In this document: positions 46,672 to 58,219 of the stretch, one piece after another
Layout: each line of letters opens with the position of its first letter
Position numbering within the stretch: the stretch's first letter is position 1
Assembly: GCF_002234675.1 (NCBI RefSeq)
Contig: NC_019866.2
Span: 18,831,311-18,895,310 of the forward strand
From: Oryzias latipes
Lineage: Eukaryota; Chordata; Actinopteri; Beloniformes; Adrianichthyidae
DNA length: 64,000 nt
Direction: 5' to 3'
Made by a program: the position numbers and the translations under genes
The notes under the pieces: model-generated
Databases searched by the model: none
The model's input: only the letters and a program-made list of their open reading frames with translations
What the model was told of the DNA's origin: nothing

Positions 46672-46908
46672 CTTTATTTATCCCACAAAGGGGAAATTCT
46701 TTTCTGCATTTGACCCATCCCCTGGGGGAGTGGTGAGCTGTAGTTGAACTGCACTCCAGAGGCCTAAGGACCCCCACTGAGTGATGTTAAGTGCTTGCCA
46801 TTGATGTGGTAATTGCCCCCAGTGCCATTGCTAAATCCCCTCTGGGATTTGAACCCTGGATCCCTCCATGGTAGCCTTTCACCTTACCAACCGAGCTACC
46901 CAGCCATA
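46672..46908 (-). repeat. tRNA-derived SINE, minus orientation
   Basis: On the minus strand the head reads gggtagctcggttggtaagg (box A-like), then agggttcaaatccca (box B-like), then a body with tccccagggg/gacccatcccctggggga as in the 3690-3898 copy. It ends at the ttctgcatttgacccatcc side. Pol III-type, non-coding. Confidence 0.7.
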
Positions 46909-49900
46909 AATCAAATAATGTATTCCTGTAATAAGGCGACTGCTTGAGATGAATGGCAGAATCTAACCATGAAGATGGTTTGAAGGAGGGTCTAAGGGCA
47001 GGGATGCCAGTTCAGTTTAGTCTGTTTAATGAAAGTTTAGTATTATCCTATTGAATTCTATGCACTTATGATCCTTTTTGATTGTATGTTTACCTTACAA
47101 TTACCGGTACGAAGCCCACTGAGACAACTGTTGTTGTGAATTTGGGCTATATAAATAAAAATGAATTGAATTGAAGATCTCAATCTAAATTCTTTTAGAT
47201 CAAACAAGCAGCTTCTATGAACCTCTGGCAAGGAGGATGGAAAGAACACTTCAAAACCATCTGTCTGTGAATGAATTAATCCATTATCTATTCCGGCTTG
47301 GTGCAGATTAAGGCCATGAAGCTCACAGCATACTCAAGCTATCATTGGTCAAGGCAGGGTACCAGTGTGGATCTGGTAACCTGCCCATAGACAGACAGCT
47401 ACATATACTCCTAATGCAGAATTCAAAGTGTCTGATGAACTTATAAAACTGTGGACAGTGAGAGAAAGCCAGAAGAGCTGCAGCAAAATAGAAACATGCA
47501 TGCACTGGGAGAACCTGCAAATGACAAACTCAACAAGATGAGTTGGGATTTGAACCATAGCCTCTCCTCGTGAGGCTAAAGTGTTGTCCATTGCATCTTG
47601 TGCACATCCAGAGTTCAACTCAGTGCAGTGCAGATCTTGTATTGTCATGAGATGGTACCCATAAAGAAAATATCGAAAGGTTTCATTCTATCAGGCTTCA
47701 AAAAAAGATCAAGACTGTTCATCATTTCAGCCAGGTCTACTTTTATGTTTTTCGGCCTAAAATTCAGAATCTGATTTGAAGGTTGTTACACTGACAGGTA
47801 CTCTTCAAATGCACCAAAAGTGATCATCAATTATTTGGTATGGGAAAAAATATTCCATTTAAAATAGCTGTGGAAATCACATGCACTAAAGTTTGTGTGA
47901 AATTTTAACCCAGACCCCCAAGTAGAAGATAAAAAATGAAATCAAATTAAACGTTTCCAACTCCTGTTACTAAAAGTACTTTACATAAACACACACAAAA
48001 CACGACATCAGACAAATATTTTGTATAAAACCCATTAATGCCTATTACCTGTCAGGTACCCATTCATTACATTTTGATCTAGAAATTTACTGCACATTCG
48101 GCTGATTAAAAACTCCCTTTATGATGATCATCATAGATATTAATAGATATTCCTAAATGTGTCTTTGAATATTTTTTTACTCACCGTAAGACCTGCAGAC
48201 AAAAGAGATGCAAACTTTCAGAGAAAAATCAGCAGAAATATCGTCAATTTTCACAGATGAAAAGAAAGAGCAGATGTGTTCCTTATATTGACTGGATTCA
48301 TGATCATTTGCATACACGCCTCATCACTGTTGACACATAATCTTTCCTTGATTTTTCAGGACAGAAAGGTCATGACCTGATGTTAGGTTTTAGCCAAAAA
48401 AGGAGTTAAAAATTGCTGCTTCATTCTGGGAATTCCAGGGCCACGAGTTGTAATTGTCAGATGATGGACCTTTTGCAATCACTCACCTCAGAACGAAAGT
48501 TTCTGGGAGAGACACTTCCTTTTAAACAAGGGCATCACGTCAGCTTCTTCTTCTTCTTCTTCTTGTAACACTCGTTGATTCAGGATGACCTCCAGACTGA
48601 TTGAGACATTTTTGGTAACTCAGTAAGGATGAATGTCTACTATCCCCGTGCTAGGGTTGCTCTCTTGTATTATACAGATGTACCGCTGGAAAATGGATAT
48701 TTTCCACCTTATATCAGCTAAAGTTTTGCTTAAAATCAACATAGAAATATGAAGTATTATTTCCCAAATGGGAATTGTTGACCATTCTGACCACAACTGG
48801 ATTTAGAAGTTAAAAAAAGGAATCTTGTAAGCCTGCAGTATGTTGGAAGTGACAGTGTGAGGGCTTTTCATTTATTCATTTATTCCTATAGAGGTGCACT
48901 TCACAAAATTGTTGACTTTGTGAGAAAATACCTTAAGGAAAATATCTATGGATGTTATGCTAAGTTGAGGTTAGGATCCTCCCAACATACAGAAATACAG
49001 CGTTTTGATCTTCTTCTTTCACTTTTTCCCATCAGCAAAACAACCTCTCTTTTGAGGAGGAGTTGCATGGTTAACTTGGCAATGTTTTATGCTGGATGCC
49101 ATTCCTGATGCAACCCTCTCAATTTATCTTGGCTTGGGTCTGGCACAGAGGCAGAGAAGGTAATAGGGAGCAGCCTGGATTTGAGCCCTGGTTTCACGGA
49201 TGGAAGGTGCCGCAAACCAGCACAAGCTAAACTGGCTCCTCACCAAATACAGCGTTTTGATGTGACATCATAAAGTCTTATCTTGATAGAGAGTGAGTAA
49301 GGAGATCAACGCATTTGACCCACAATACTTAATACTCCAATAATACTTTTGTCAGGAGGATCAAACCAAAACACCAGAATTTGTGAAAAAAGCAGTTAAG
49401 GATTATAGCAATTCTGGCATTGAGCATATCTAAACCATTTTGGTAATCATTACAGTGCTGAAGAAGGAGCAGCAAGGCACTGTCACACTGCACCACTTGG
49501 TCTAGACCAGAGTTCCTTTTCTCAGGATATCCACTTGTTTGAGCGGACAAATTGAGTGGATCAAATAGCAGACAGCAGGCCATAGGTGATTCACAATTTA
49601 TTGAAAAAGAAAAAAACAATGTAAAATAACCCAGATTGGAGTTAAAGGCAAAAGACTGAGAGCAGGGCTGGATGAGCTGATCTCAAGTGAAGCAGACATA
49701 ACAAGAATTATGACACAAAATTGACAAGGTACTTGAAATTTACAAAAATGTTAGCATTTAATTTCATTTTACAAGTTGCAAAATACCCCAAACTGTCCCG
49801 TTGGTGGCGCTGACATCGTTAAGCAAGCAAGTGCCATCCATCCATCTATTTCCTGAATCCATTCAATCCTTTTGGGGGTCATATGTTGCTGGAGCCTATC

Positions 49901-50788
49901 CCAGCTACTGTTGGTTAAAAGCATGGTACACACTGGATGGTTCACTGGTCGATTAAGGGGCCCAATGGGACCAATGGCTAAAGGCAAATTCTTGACATTT
50001 CAGTGGGTAAAAGAAGAGACACTTCTTGAGGCCTGTGAGGTGGTATTGTATGTTGTAGGAGACACACTTAATAAATTCATGGATCATTTTATATAGTTTG
50101 TTGTTTTTTACATTTTTATTTTGTTTGTGCAGTTTTGAACTTTGTTGTAAAATGTCAAAACTGTTTGTTCTTAATTTGTGTGATTTTTTTCAGTAAACAA
50201 AATGACAAAATACAGTATTCTGAATTGTGTTTTTGTACAGTTCAAGTATATTGTGAAATTAGCATCCATTATAATGAAAGAAAATTTGTACCAAAAAAGG
50301 GTTGTACTAAAACAAATGAATAAAAAGCCTCAAAAAACTATTTTGAAAGGTAAGTTATTACAGCAAATTGTAGAATAGTAGAAACGCTCAAAAATATCTC
50401 AAACTAATAAGGGCTTGATAGACTTTAAAGTGACCAAAAATGTTATTACACAATGTTACGGTAACAATGAAACCACTAAACATGTTTAATGTATTTTATA
50501 TTTCTTATAAATTGAAACAGGAAATTGGTCCAAAAAGGGTTACTTTTTCTTCAAAATACAATGTTTATGACTAAAAACTGACAACAATGTCCTAATACTG
50601 TTCTTAAATATTTATGCATCTTTTCCACCAGATCTGACCATTCTTGTGTCTAGATTTAACCGCTCATCCTCACTGCTGTTTTTAGGTATAACCATAACGT
50701 AGGATTTGAGATTGGAGGCCCGTACCTAAATTGAGAACAAAAGAACTTGTATCTCTGCTTGCACTTGGACTTGTGTTATTCAGAGGGG
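46909..50788. other. Intergenic, no gene recognised
   Basis: It contains a (CTT)n tract at 48543-48563, a dispersed-repeat stretch at about 49050-49230 (gccattcctgatgcaaccctc), and another at 49835-49925 (ccatccatccatc..., cctatcccagctactg). Open frames here are short and unconvincing. Confidence 0.4.
48543..48563. repeat. (CTT)n microsatellite
   Basis: Seven CTT units in intergenic sequence. Confidence 0.85.
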
Positions 50789-52198
50789 GCTGTTCAGAGT
50801 TCAGCCCATGTGTGCAGACATTTTAAAATCACGAATGAAGATGACTGTAAAAGAAGCACATAGAATAAAAAAATACTGAGCTTGATGCGCAGGTTGCATT
50901 TTTTTCAGCTTTTAAAGGGGGATCTTTGTTAAAAAGCTCTTACTGTAAAAATACATATGTAGATGAAAGCTGTGGGTCTTGACCTCAAGGTACTTATAGG
51001 GAAGGAAATTATTCACAATGTTCTCTTTTTTTCTATGAATATCTTGACTCCGTGTCTTTATTTTCGTTTCCTTCTATGTTTACTGGATATAAAGATCCCC
51101 TGACGTCTTTTGCTTTTCTTCCATTCAGCAGTTTTTGTTTTACTCGTGATTCCAAAACTGAAACATCAAATGGATCAGTTTGAAAATTACTTCTGTCGCA
51201 CAGGAGACCTGTCCAGTTCTTTTCACCTCACAGGGATTCTGAAGGGAACGGGTAAAATAAAGTAATAACACACTTGTTTCAAAGCCACTAGCTAGTCAAA
51301 CTGAATAGTTTGAGTGCACTCATTCTGTAACTGAGTCACACCAGGGTTTGCTTGCAAGCAAAACGAGATCCTTGTTTTCAGGTCAACCAGAGTTCACTTG
51401 TTTGGTCCGCTCACCTTCACAGCAGACAGAAAGACTGAGAGCTTTGGAGGAAATGCTGGTTTGAACCAAACATTTCAGTGTGAAAGTGACCTCGGGCTTG
51501 GCCTGCATGACTCAAATAAAAAAAAAAAGCTATCAAACTTTTACATTTTTAAATCAAACTGGTGGAAAATTTGCACTGTTCAATACTTTCCAATATGGAG
51601 TGTACTTTTTTCCCTTTTGAGTAAAAAAAACCTTGAGATTTGTTTTCGTCCAGTCTTCTTTTTGGTCCAATATAGTGAGCAATGTTAAAAAAGTCTTTTT
51701 TTCTTGTCTATTTGTTACATTTATGTAATTTTCATTCTAATACATCCTAAGCTTACTCAAAGACAACACAAAAGTGTTTAAAAAGTTAGTTGTGATTATT
51801 TACCTTTTTTGTGCTGAACCTAACTGGTTTGAATTTTGGTCAATGTTGTTCCACACTACAAAAGACGTGAGAATGAAGACTTCTGAAGAAGATTCATAAG
51901 CGTGACAAATCTGTGAGGTGAACAAGATGGCTGCCGTGGCTTCTGTCTGAATCCTTGGCCTCTCAGAATCTACTCAAAATCAACGTAATCCTTTTGAGAT
52001 TATTACATAAAGCTGATACTCGGTTGACATCAGTGGTGGGACTGAGTATTGGAGATTCTAACAACATTGAGGTTGTATGGAACTTTAACATTTGCAATTG
52101 ATCACGTTGGGGCTGCAGGCTTCTAGGCCTCGAGGCCTAAAAAACCTCCTCACTTTAATATTTCCTTGGTACATCTTGGTAAGAGTGAGTGAGAAATA

Positions 52199-52963
52199 AT
52201 GCCTCCCAAACCAAGTAAAACATTGCTTGATGAGGATGCTATTGTGACCATGAGTACACTGAGCCATTTAATGGATCAGCAAAAGGAATTCTACAAAGAA
52301 ATGCTACAACAGCAACAAGAGAACTTCAAGAGTTTTATTCAGATCATCATGGATGGAAATACAAAAAGGTTGGATGGTGTTATCAAAGAAGTCCATGAAC
52401 TGAAAACAAGCCTACAATTCACCCAGGGCATTGTGGAAGAGGTGACATCTACATATAAAGGTACTGATGTAAAAATCAAAGCAATTGAAAATGACATTGC
52501 AAAGCTCAAGAAGGAAATGGAGGACTTGTTTCATAAGTTGGACTATCTTGAAAACCAGTCAAGGAGATCTAATCTTCTAATTGATGGGATCGCAGAAGAA
52601 AAAGGAGAAACCACTGGTGGATTAGAAATCAAGATCCAACAAATGCTGTCTGAGAAATTGGGTCTAGATGGCTCAAACATTGAAATTGAGAAAGTACATC
52701 GACTGGGAAAGTTTCAAGACGGACGAAGGCCTAGAAAGATTTTTGTCAAGCTTCTCAGGTTCAAGGACCGCCAGCGTATACTTTCCTCAACCAAAAAGTT
52801 AAAGGGAACAAGTATATATGTCAATGAAGACTTTTCAGATGTGGTGCAGCAGAGGAGAAGGGAATTGCTGCCCCAGCTGAAAGCAGCCAGAGAAAAAGGG
52901 GAAAGAGCTGAGTTAAGGTATGACAAACTTGTTATCTGGCCTGTAAATGAACAGAGGCAATAA
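52199..52963 (+). CDS. LINE ORF1 protein (coiled coil plus RRM-like), copy 1
   Basis: 254 aa, MPPKPSKTLLDEDAIV at the start. Residues about 75-125 are a heptad-like coiled coil (IKAIENDIAKLKKEMEDLF). The following region (RRSNLLIDGIAEE, EKVHRLGKF, RPRKIFVKLLRFKDRQRIL) matches the L1-type ORF1p nucleic-acid-binding domain (Transposase_22 family). ORF1p binds LINE RNA as a trimer and chaperones nucleic acid. It is intact, with ORF2 80 bp downstream. Confidence 0.8.
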   Translation: MPPKPSKTLLDEDAIVTMSTLSHLMDQQKEFYKEMLQQQQENFKSFIQIIMDGNTKRLDGVIKEVHELKTSLQFTQGIVEEVTSTYKGTDVKIKAIENDIAKLKKEMEDLFHKLDYLENQSRRSNLLIDGIAEEKGETTGGLEIKIQQMLSEKLGLDGSNIEIEKVHRLGKFQDGRRPRKIFVKLLRFKDRQRILSSTKKLKGTSIYVNEDFSDVVQQRRRELLPQLKAAREKGERAELRYDKLVIWPVNEQRQ

Positions 52964-53042
52964 TCGGATTAAATGACCAAGAGAACTGTCTATTGTCATG
53001 TATGTTCAAAGTTTTGTATTAATGCAAATATGTTGTGTTTAG

Positions 53043-54430
53043 TTGCAAATGGGCCACAAAACAGGTATAGTTTTAGCACACTTAAATATATGTAGCTTGA
53101 GAAACAAGATTAATGAAATCACACAAATATGTTTGACTGAAAATATTCATGTCTTAGCCTTATCTGAAACACACCTAGATAGTACTTTTGAAAACTCAAT
53201 GCTAAATGTTGATGGGTACAGATTATACAGAAGAGATAGGAATCAAAATGGTGGAGGAGTAGCATTTTATGTCAAGGAGAATATTGTTGCTACCCTAAAA
53301 TCAGAGTTAATGAGCAGAGACATCGAAGTAATATGGTTGCAAATTAATCTTCCATTTAGTAAACCAACACTGGTCGGTTGTTGTTACAGACCACCTAGCT
53401 CCAATGCAGAATACTTACAAAAAATATGTGAAAATATGGAAATGGTCTCAAATAAATGTGGGGAAATGTTTCTTCTTGGGGACTTTAATATAGACTGGTT
53501 TTCAAAGAAAAGTTTTTTGTTTGAAAAGATCATTACAATGGCTAATACATGTAATCTTAAACAGGTCATGACACAACCAACTAGAATTGCTATGGATAAT
53601 TCATCTAAATCAACCTGCATAGATCACATTTACACTAACGTTCCTGATTTATGCTCCCAGGCAGTTTCTATTGGAGTAGGGTGTTCTGATCATAATTTGA
53701 TAGCCATTACAAAGCAAACAAAAATGCCTAAATCCGGTGGAAGAATCATGTATCGCAGATCCTATAAACATTTTAATCCCAATCTATTTATTGATGATAT
53801 CAAAAGTTCGAATTGGTCTACAGTTGTGCAGGAAATTGATGTAAATGCTTCTTTGAACATTTTTATGGCAACGTTTGGAAAGATTGTTGAGAAACATGCT
53901 CCACTTCGTAAAAGAACGGTAAAAAGTAATAGTGCTCCATGGTTAGATGAGGAATTATTATCACTCATGAAGCGGAGAGACAACGCAAAAAAGGTGGCTT
54001 CCAACTCTAAACATGTAGAGGATTATACAAACTATCGCATATTAAGGAATAAAGTTACAAAATTAAACTTTTTGAAAAAAAAAGAATATTTTGGACAAAA
54101 AATTTGTGGTTCCATGAATGACAGTAAAAGATTGTGGAAAGTGTTACAAGAACTGATGTGCAAAAAAACAAAGACTTTTAATTTGAATATGGAAATTGGT
54201 GGCATTAGTGTCAGTAAACCATTTGATATTGCCAATCATTTGAATGACTTTTTTATTAACAAAGTTGAAAAGCTGAGATCCTCTATGGTAGCACAGGATA
54301 TAAGCTCTCCTTGTCAAAATATTCAATTGACAATGGAAAATAAAGCTTGTTCCTTGGTGTTCGACACTGTTAGTGAGAATAATGTTCAAGATTTGCTTCT
54401 CTCATTACCTGACGATAAAACACCAAAACA
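53043..54430 (+). pseudogene. LINE ORF2, apurinic-type endonuclease part, cut by the duplication junction
   Basis: An APE-type endonuclease lies at residues about 10-235: HLNICSLRNKINE, LSETHLD (catalytic Glu), GCCYRPPSS, LLGDFNID (Asp/Asn), STCIDHIYTN and CSDHNLIAI. A linker follows up to residue about 462 (SLPDDKTP), just before the reverse transcriptase should start. The frame then runs 30 codons into unit 2 of the duplication by chance and stops at 54521. Without RT it cannot retrotranspose. Confidence 0.85.
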
Positions 54431-55840
54431 GCTGTTCAGAGTTCAGCCCATGTGTGCAGACATTTTAAAATCACGAATGAAGATGACTGTAAAAGAAGCA
54501 CATAGAATAAAAAAATACTGAGCTTGATGCGCAGGTTGCATTTTTTTCAGCTTTTAAAGGGGGATCTTTGTTAAAAAGCTCTTACTGTAAAAATACATAT
54601 GTAGATGAAAGCTGTGGGTCTTGACCTCAAGGTACTTATAGGGAAGGAAATTATTCACAATGTTCTCTTTTTTTCTATGAATATCTTGACTCCGTGTCTT
54701 TATTTTCGTTTCCTTCTATGTTTACTGGATATAAAGATCCCCTGACGTCTTTTGCTTTTCTTCCATTCAGCAGTTTTTGTTTTACTCGTGATTCCAAAAC
54801 TGAAACATCAAATGGATCAGTTTGAAAATTACTTCTGTCGCACAGGAGACCTGTCCAGTTCTTTTCACCTCACAGGGATTCTGAAGGGAACGGGTAAAAT
54901 AAAGTAATAACACACTTGTTTCAAAGCCACTAGCTAGTCAAACTGAATAGTTTGAGTGCACTCATTCTGTAACTGAGTCACACCAGGGTTTGCTTGCAAG
55001 CAAAACGAGATCCTTGTTTTCAGGTCAACCAGAGTTCACTTGTTTGGTCCGCTCACCTTCACAGCAGACAGAAAGACTGAGAGCTTTGGAGGAAATGCTG
55101 GTTTGAACCAAACATTTCAGTGTGAAAGTGACCTCGGGCTTGGCCTGCATGACTCAAATAAAAAAAAAAAGCTATCAAACTTTTACATTTTTAAATCAAA
55201 CTGGTGGAAAATTTGCACTGTTCAATACTTTCCAATATGGAGTGTACTTTTTTCCCTTTTGAGTAAAAAAAACCTTGAGATTTGTTTTCGTCCAGTCTTC
55301 TTTTTGGTCCAATATAGTGAGCAATGTTAAAAAAGTCTTTTTTTCTTGTCTATTTGTTACATTTATGTAATTTTCATTCTAATACATCCTAAGCTTACTC
55401 AAAGACAACACAAAAGTGTTTAAAAAGTTAGTTGTGATTATTTACCTTTTTTGTGCTGAACCTAACTGGTTTGAATTTTGGTCAATGTTGTTCCACACTA
55501 CAAAAGACGTGAGAATGAAGACTTCTGAAGAAGATTCATAAGCGTGACAAATCTGTGAGGTGAACAAGATGGCTGCCGTGGCTTCTGTCTGAATCCTTGG
55601 CCTCTCAGAATCTACTCAAAATCAACGTAATCCTTTTGAGATTATTACATAAAGCTGATACTCGGTTGACATCAGTGGTGGGACTGAGTATTGGAGATTC
55701 TAACAACATTGAGGTTGTATGGAACTTTAACATTTGCAATTGATCACGTTGGGGCTGCAGGCTTCTAGGCCTCGAGGCCTAAAAAACCTCCTCACTTTAA
55801 TATTTCCTTGGTACATCTTGGTAAGAGTGAGTGAGAAATA

Positions 55841-56605
55841 ATGCCTCCCAAACCAAGTAAAACATTGCTTGATGAGGATGCTATTGTGACCATGAGTACA
55901 CTGAGCCATTTAATGGATCAGCAAAAGGAATTCTACAAAGAAATGCTACAACAGCAACAAGAGAACTTCAAGAGTTTTATTCAGATCATCATGGATGGAA
56001 ATACAAAAAGGTTGGATGGTGTTATCAAAGAAGTCCATGAACTGAAAACAAGCCTACAATTCACCCAGGGCATTGTGGAAGAGGTGACATCTACATATAA
56101 AGGTACTGATGTAAAAATCAAAGCAATTGAAAATGACATTGCAAAGCTCAAGAAGGAAATGGAGGACTTGTTTCATAAGTTGGACTATCTTGAAAACCAG
56201 TCAAGGAGATCTAATCTTCTAATTGATGGGATCGCAGAAGAAAAAGGAGAAACCACTGGTGGATTAGAAATCAAGATCCAACAAATGCTGTCTGAGAAAT
56301 TGGGTCTAGATGGCTCAAACATTGAAATTGAGAAAGTACATCGACTGGGAAAGTTTCAAGACGGACGAAGGCCTAGAAAGATTTTTGTCAAGCTTCTCAG
56401 GTTCAAGGACCGCCAGCGTATACTTTCCTCAACCAAAAAGTTAAAGGGAACAAGTATATATGTCAATGAAGACTTTTCAGATGTGGTGCAGCAGAGGAGA
56501 AGGGAATTGCTGCCCCAGCTGAAAGCAGCCAGAGAAAAAGGGGAAAGAGCTGAGTTAAGGTATGACAAACTTGTTATCTGGCCTGTAAATGAACAGAGGC
56601 AATAA
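55841..56605 (+). CDS. LINE ORF1 protein, copy 2
   Basis: Identical in protein to the ORF1 at 52199-52963, 254 aa, within duplication unit 2. Intact frame. Confidence 0.8.
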   Translation: MPPKPSKTLLDEDAIVTMSTLSHLMDQQKEFYKEMLQQQQENFKSFIQIIMDGNTKRLDGVIKEVHELKTSLQFTQGIVEEVTSTYKGTDVKIKAIENDIAKLKKEMEDLFHKLDYLENQSRRSNLLIDGIAEEKGETTGGLEIKIQQMLSEKLGLDGSNIEIEKVHRLGKFQDGRRPRKIFVKLLRFKDRQRILSSTKKLKGTSIYVNEDFSDVVQQRRRELLPQLKAAREKGERAELRYDKLVIWPVNEQRQ

Positions 56606-56684
56606 TCGGATTAAATGACCAAGAGAACTGTCTATTGTCATGTATGTTCAAAGTTTTGTATTAATGCAAATATGTTGTGTTTAG

Positions 56685-57623
56685 TTGCAAATGGGCCACA
56701 AAACAGGTATAGTTTTAGCACACTTAAATATATGTAGCTTGAGAAACAAGATTAATGAAATCACACAAATATGTTTGACTGAAAATATTCATGTCTTAGC
56801 CTTATCTGAAACACACCTAGATAGTACTTTTGAAAACTCAATGCTAAATGTTGATGGGTACAGATTATACAGAAGAGATAGGAATCAAAATGGTGGAGGA
56901 GTAGCATTTTATGTCAAGGAGAATATTGTTGCTACCCTAAAATCAGAGTTAATGAGCAGAGACATCGAAGTAATATGGTTGCAAATTAATCTTCCATTTA
57001 GTAAACCAACACTGGTCGGTTGTTGTTACAGACCACCTAGCTCCAATGCAGAATACTTACAAAAAATATGTGAAAATATGGAAATGGTCTCAAATAAATG
57101 TGGGGAAATGTTTCTTCTTGGGGACTTTAATATAGACTGGTTTTCAAAGAAAAGTTTTTTGTTTGAAAAGATCATTACAATGGCTAATACATGTAATCTT
57201 AAACAGGTCATGACACAACCAACTAGAATTGCTATGGATAATTCATCTAAATCAACCTGCATAGATCACATTTACACTAACGTTCCTGATTTATGCTCCC
57301 AGGCAGTTTCTATTGGAGTAGGGTGTTCTGATCATAATTTGATAGCCATTACAAAGCAAACAAAAATGCCTAAATCCGGTGGAAGAATCATGTATCGCAG
57401 ATCCTATAAACATTTTAATCCCAATCTATTTATTGATGATATCAAAAGTTCGAATTGGTCTACAGTTGTGCAGGAAATTGATGTAAATGCTTCTTTGAAC
57501 ATTTTTATGGCAACGTTTGGAAAGATTGTTGAGAAACATGCTCCACTTCGTAAAAGAACGGTAAAAAGTAATAGTGCTCCATGGTTAGATGAGGAATTAT
57601 TATCACTCATGAAGCGGAGAGAC
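56685..57623 (+). pseudogene. LINE ORF2 endonuclease, copy 2, cut by LTR insertion
   Basis: The same as 53043-53981: a complete APE-type endonuclease domain, then a break at residue 313 by the LTR at 57624. The open frame continues into the LTR by chance to 57866. Confidence 0.85.
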
Positions 57624-58208
57624 TGTCATGATTCGAACGAGAGTTCAGGAATGACCCAGATGCTGGAACCCGGAATGAGACTTGACACAACGGTAAGTAT
57701 TAAGTGGTTTAATTTGAACGTGAGATTGACAGGGCTTCCTTCCTCAGGCAGAGAGGGCGTGAGCAGGCTGGTGGAAATCTTGAGCGGGAATCTCCTCGAG
57801 GGTGAACTGCGGCGAGAGCGAGGCTTGAATCCAGACGAGACGAGACGCAGGCTGGAGGTTACTTGAGATGGCGTGGGCGAAGCTTGAAGCAAGGCGAGGC
57901 GAGGCGGCTGGCTGGAGGTTTCAGGGTTGGCGTGACTGCAACGTGGAAGGACTGCGACCAGGTGAGGATCCGGAAGGTTAAAGTCCTGAAGCAGAGCGAA
58001 GACAAAAACATGAGCTTGGTTCTTAGAAACTGAGACAACAAACATGAGCTGACCAGACTATGCACCATAGGAGGAACAACGAACTGGCACCGGCTGATGA
58101 TCCAGGAGGAGCTTATGAAGGAAGGTGTAGATGAGGTGAGTGGATCCAGCTGGTCGCGTCCAACAGAGAAAGGAGGGGGGAGGAGGGAGTAGCTGCCAGG
58201 CCATGACA
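57624..58208 (-). repeat. 3' LTR of a sushi/Tf1-type chromovirus
   Basis: 585 bp, bounded by TGTCATG...CATGACA. On the element's sense (minus) strand a TATA-like CATAAG (58112-58117) lies 29 nt before GCCAGTTCGTT (58088-58078), the likely RNA 5' end. An ATTAAA at about 57708-57713 may serve as the poly(A) signal. A purine tract TTGAGGGGGGGGT adjoins the LTR inside the element (58211-58222). By reading, it is identical to the visible 452 bp of the other LTR. Confidence 0.9.
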
Positions 58209-58219
58209 GTACCCCCCCC

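Larger units (their letters stand above)
50789..54430. repeat. Tandem duplication, unit 1 (3642 bp)
   Basis: From gctgttcagagttcagccc at 50789 the sequence recurs at 54431 with a constant offset of 3642. All predicted proteins in the two copies are identical. The unit holds about 1.1 kb of non-LINE flank followed by the 5' part of a LINE (5' region, ORF1, and ORF2 up to residue 460). Just left of the unit the sequences differ (cagagggg against accaaaaca), which fixes the junction. Confidence 0.9.
54431..57623. repeat. Tandem duplication, unit 2 (interrupted by an LTR element)
   Basis: Repeats 50789-53981 at offset 3642. It is cut at 57623/57624, where the chromovirus LTR begins (aagcggagagac|tgtcatg; the first copy continues aacgcaaaa). 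The rest of the unit, and perhaps the LINE's missing reverse transcriptase, should lie beyond the LTR element, outside this window. Confidence 0.88.

Noticed and set aside
51398-51688. 96-codon frame repeated at 55040-55330
   Set aside because: It is repeated because of the 3642 bp duplication. Composition and lack of motifs do not support a gene.
57626-58045. 139-codon frame on the minus strand, repeated at 63551-63970
   Set aside because: It lies wholly inside the LTR and is repeated with it. No protein features.
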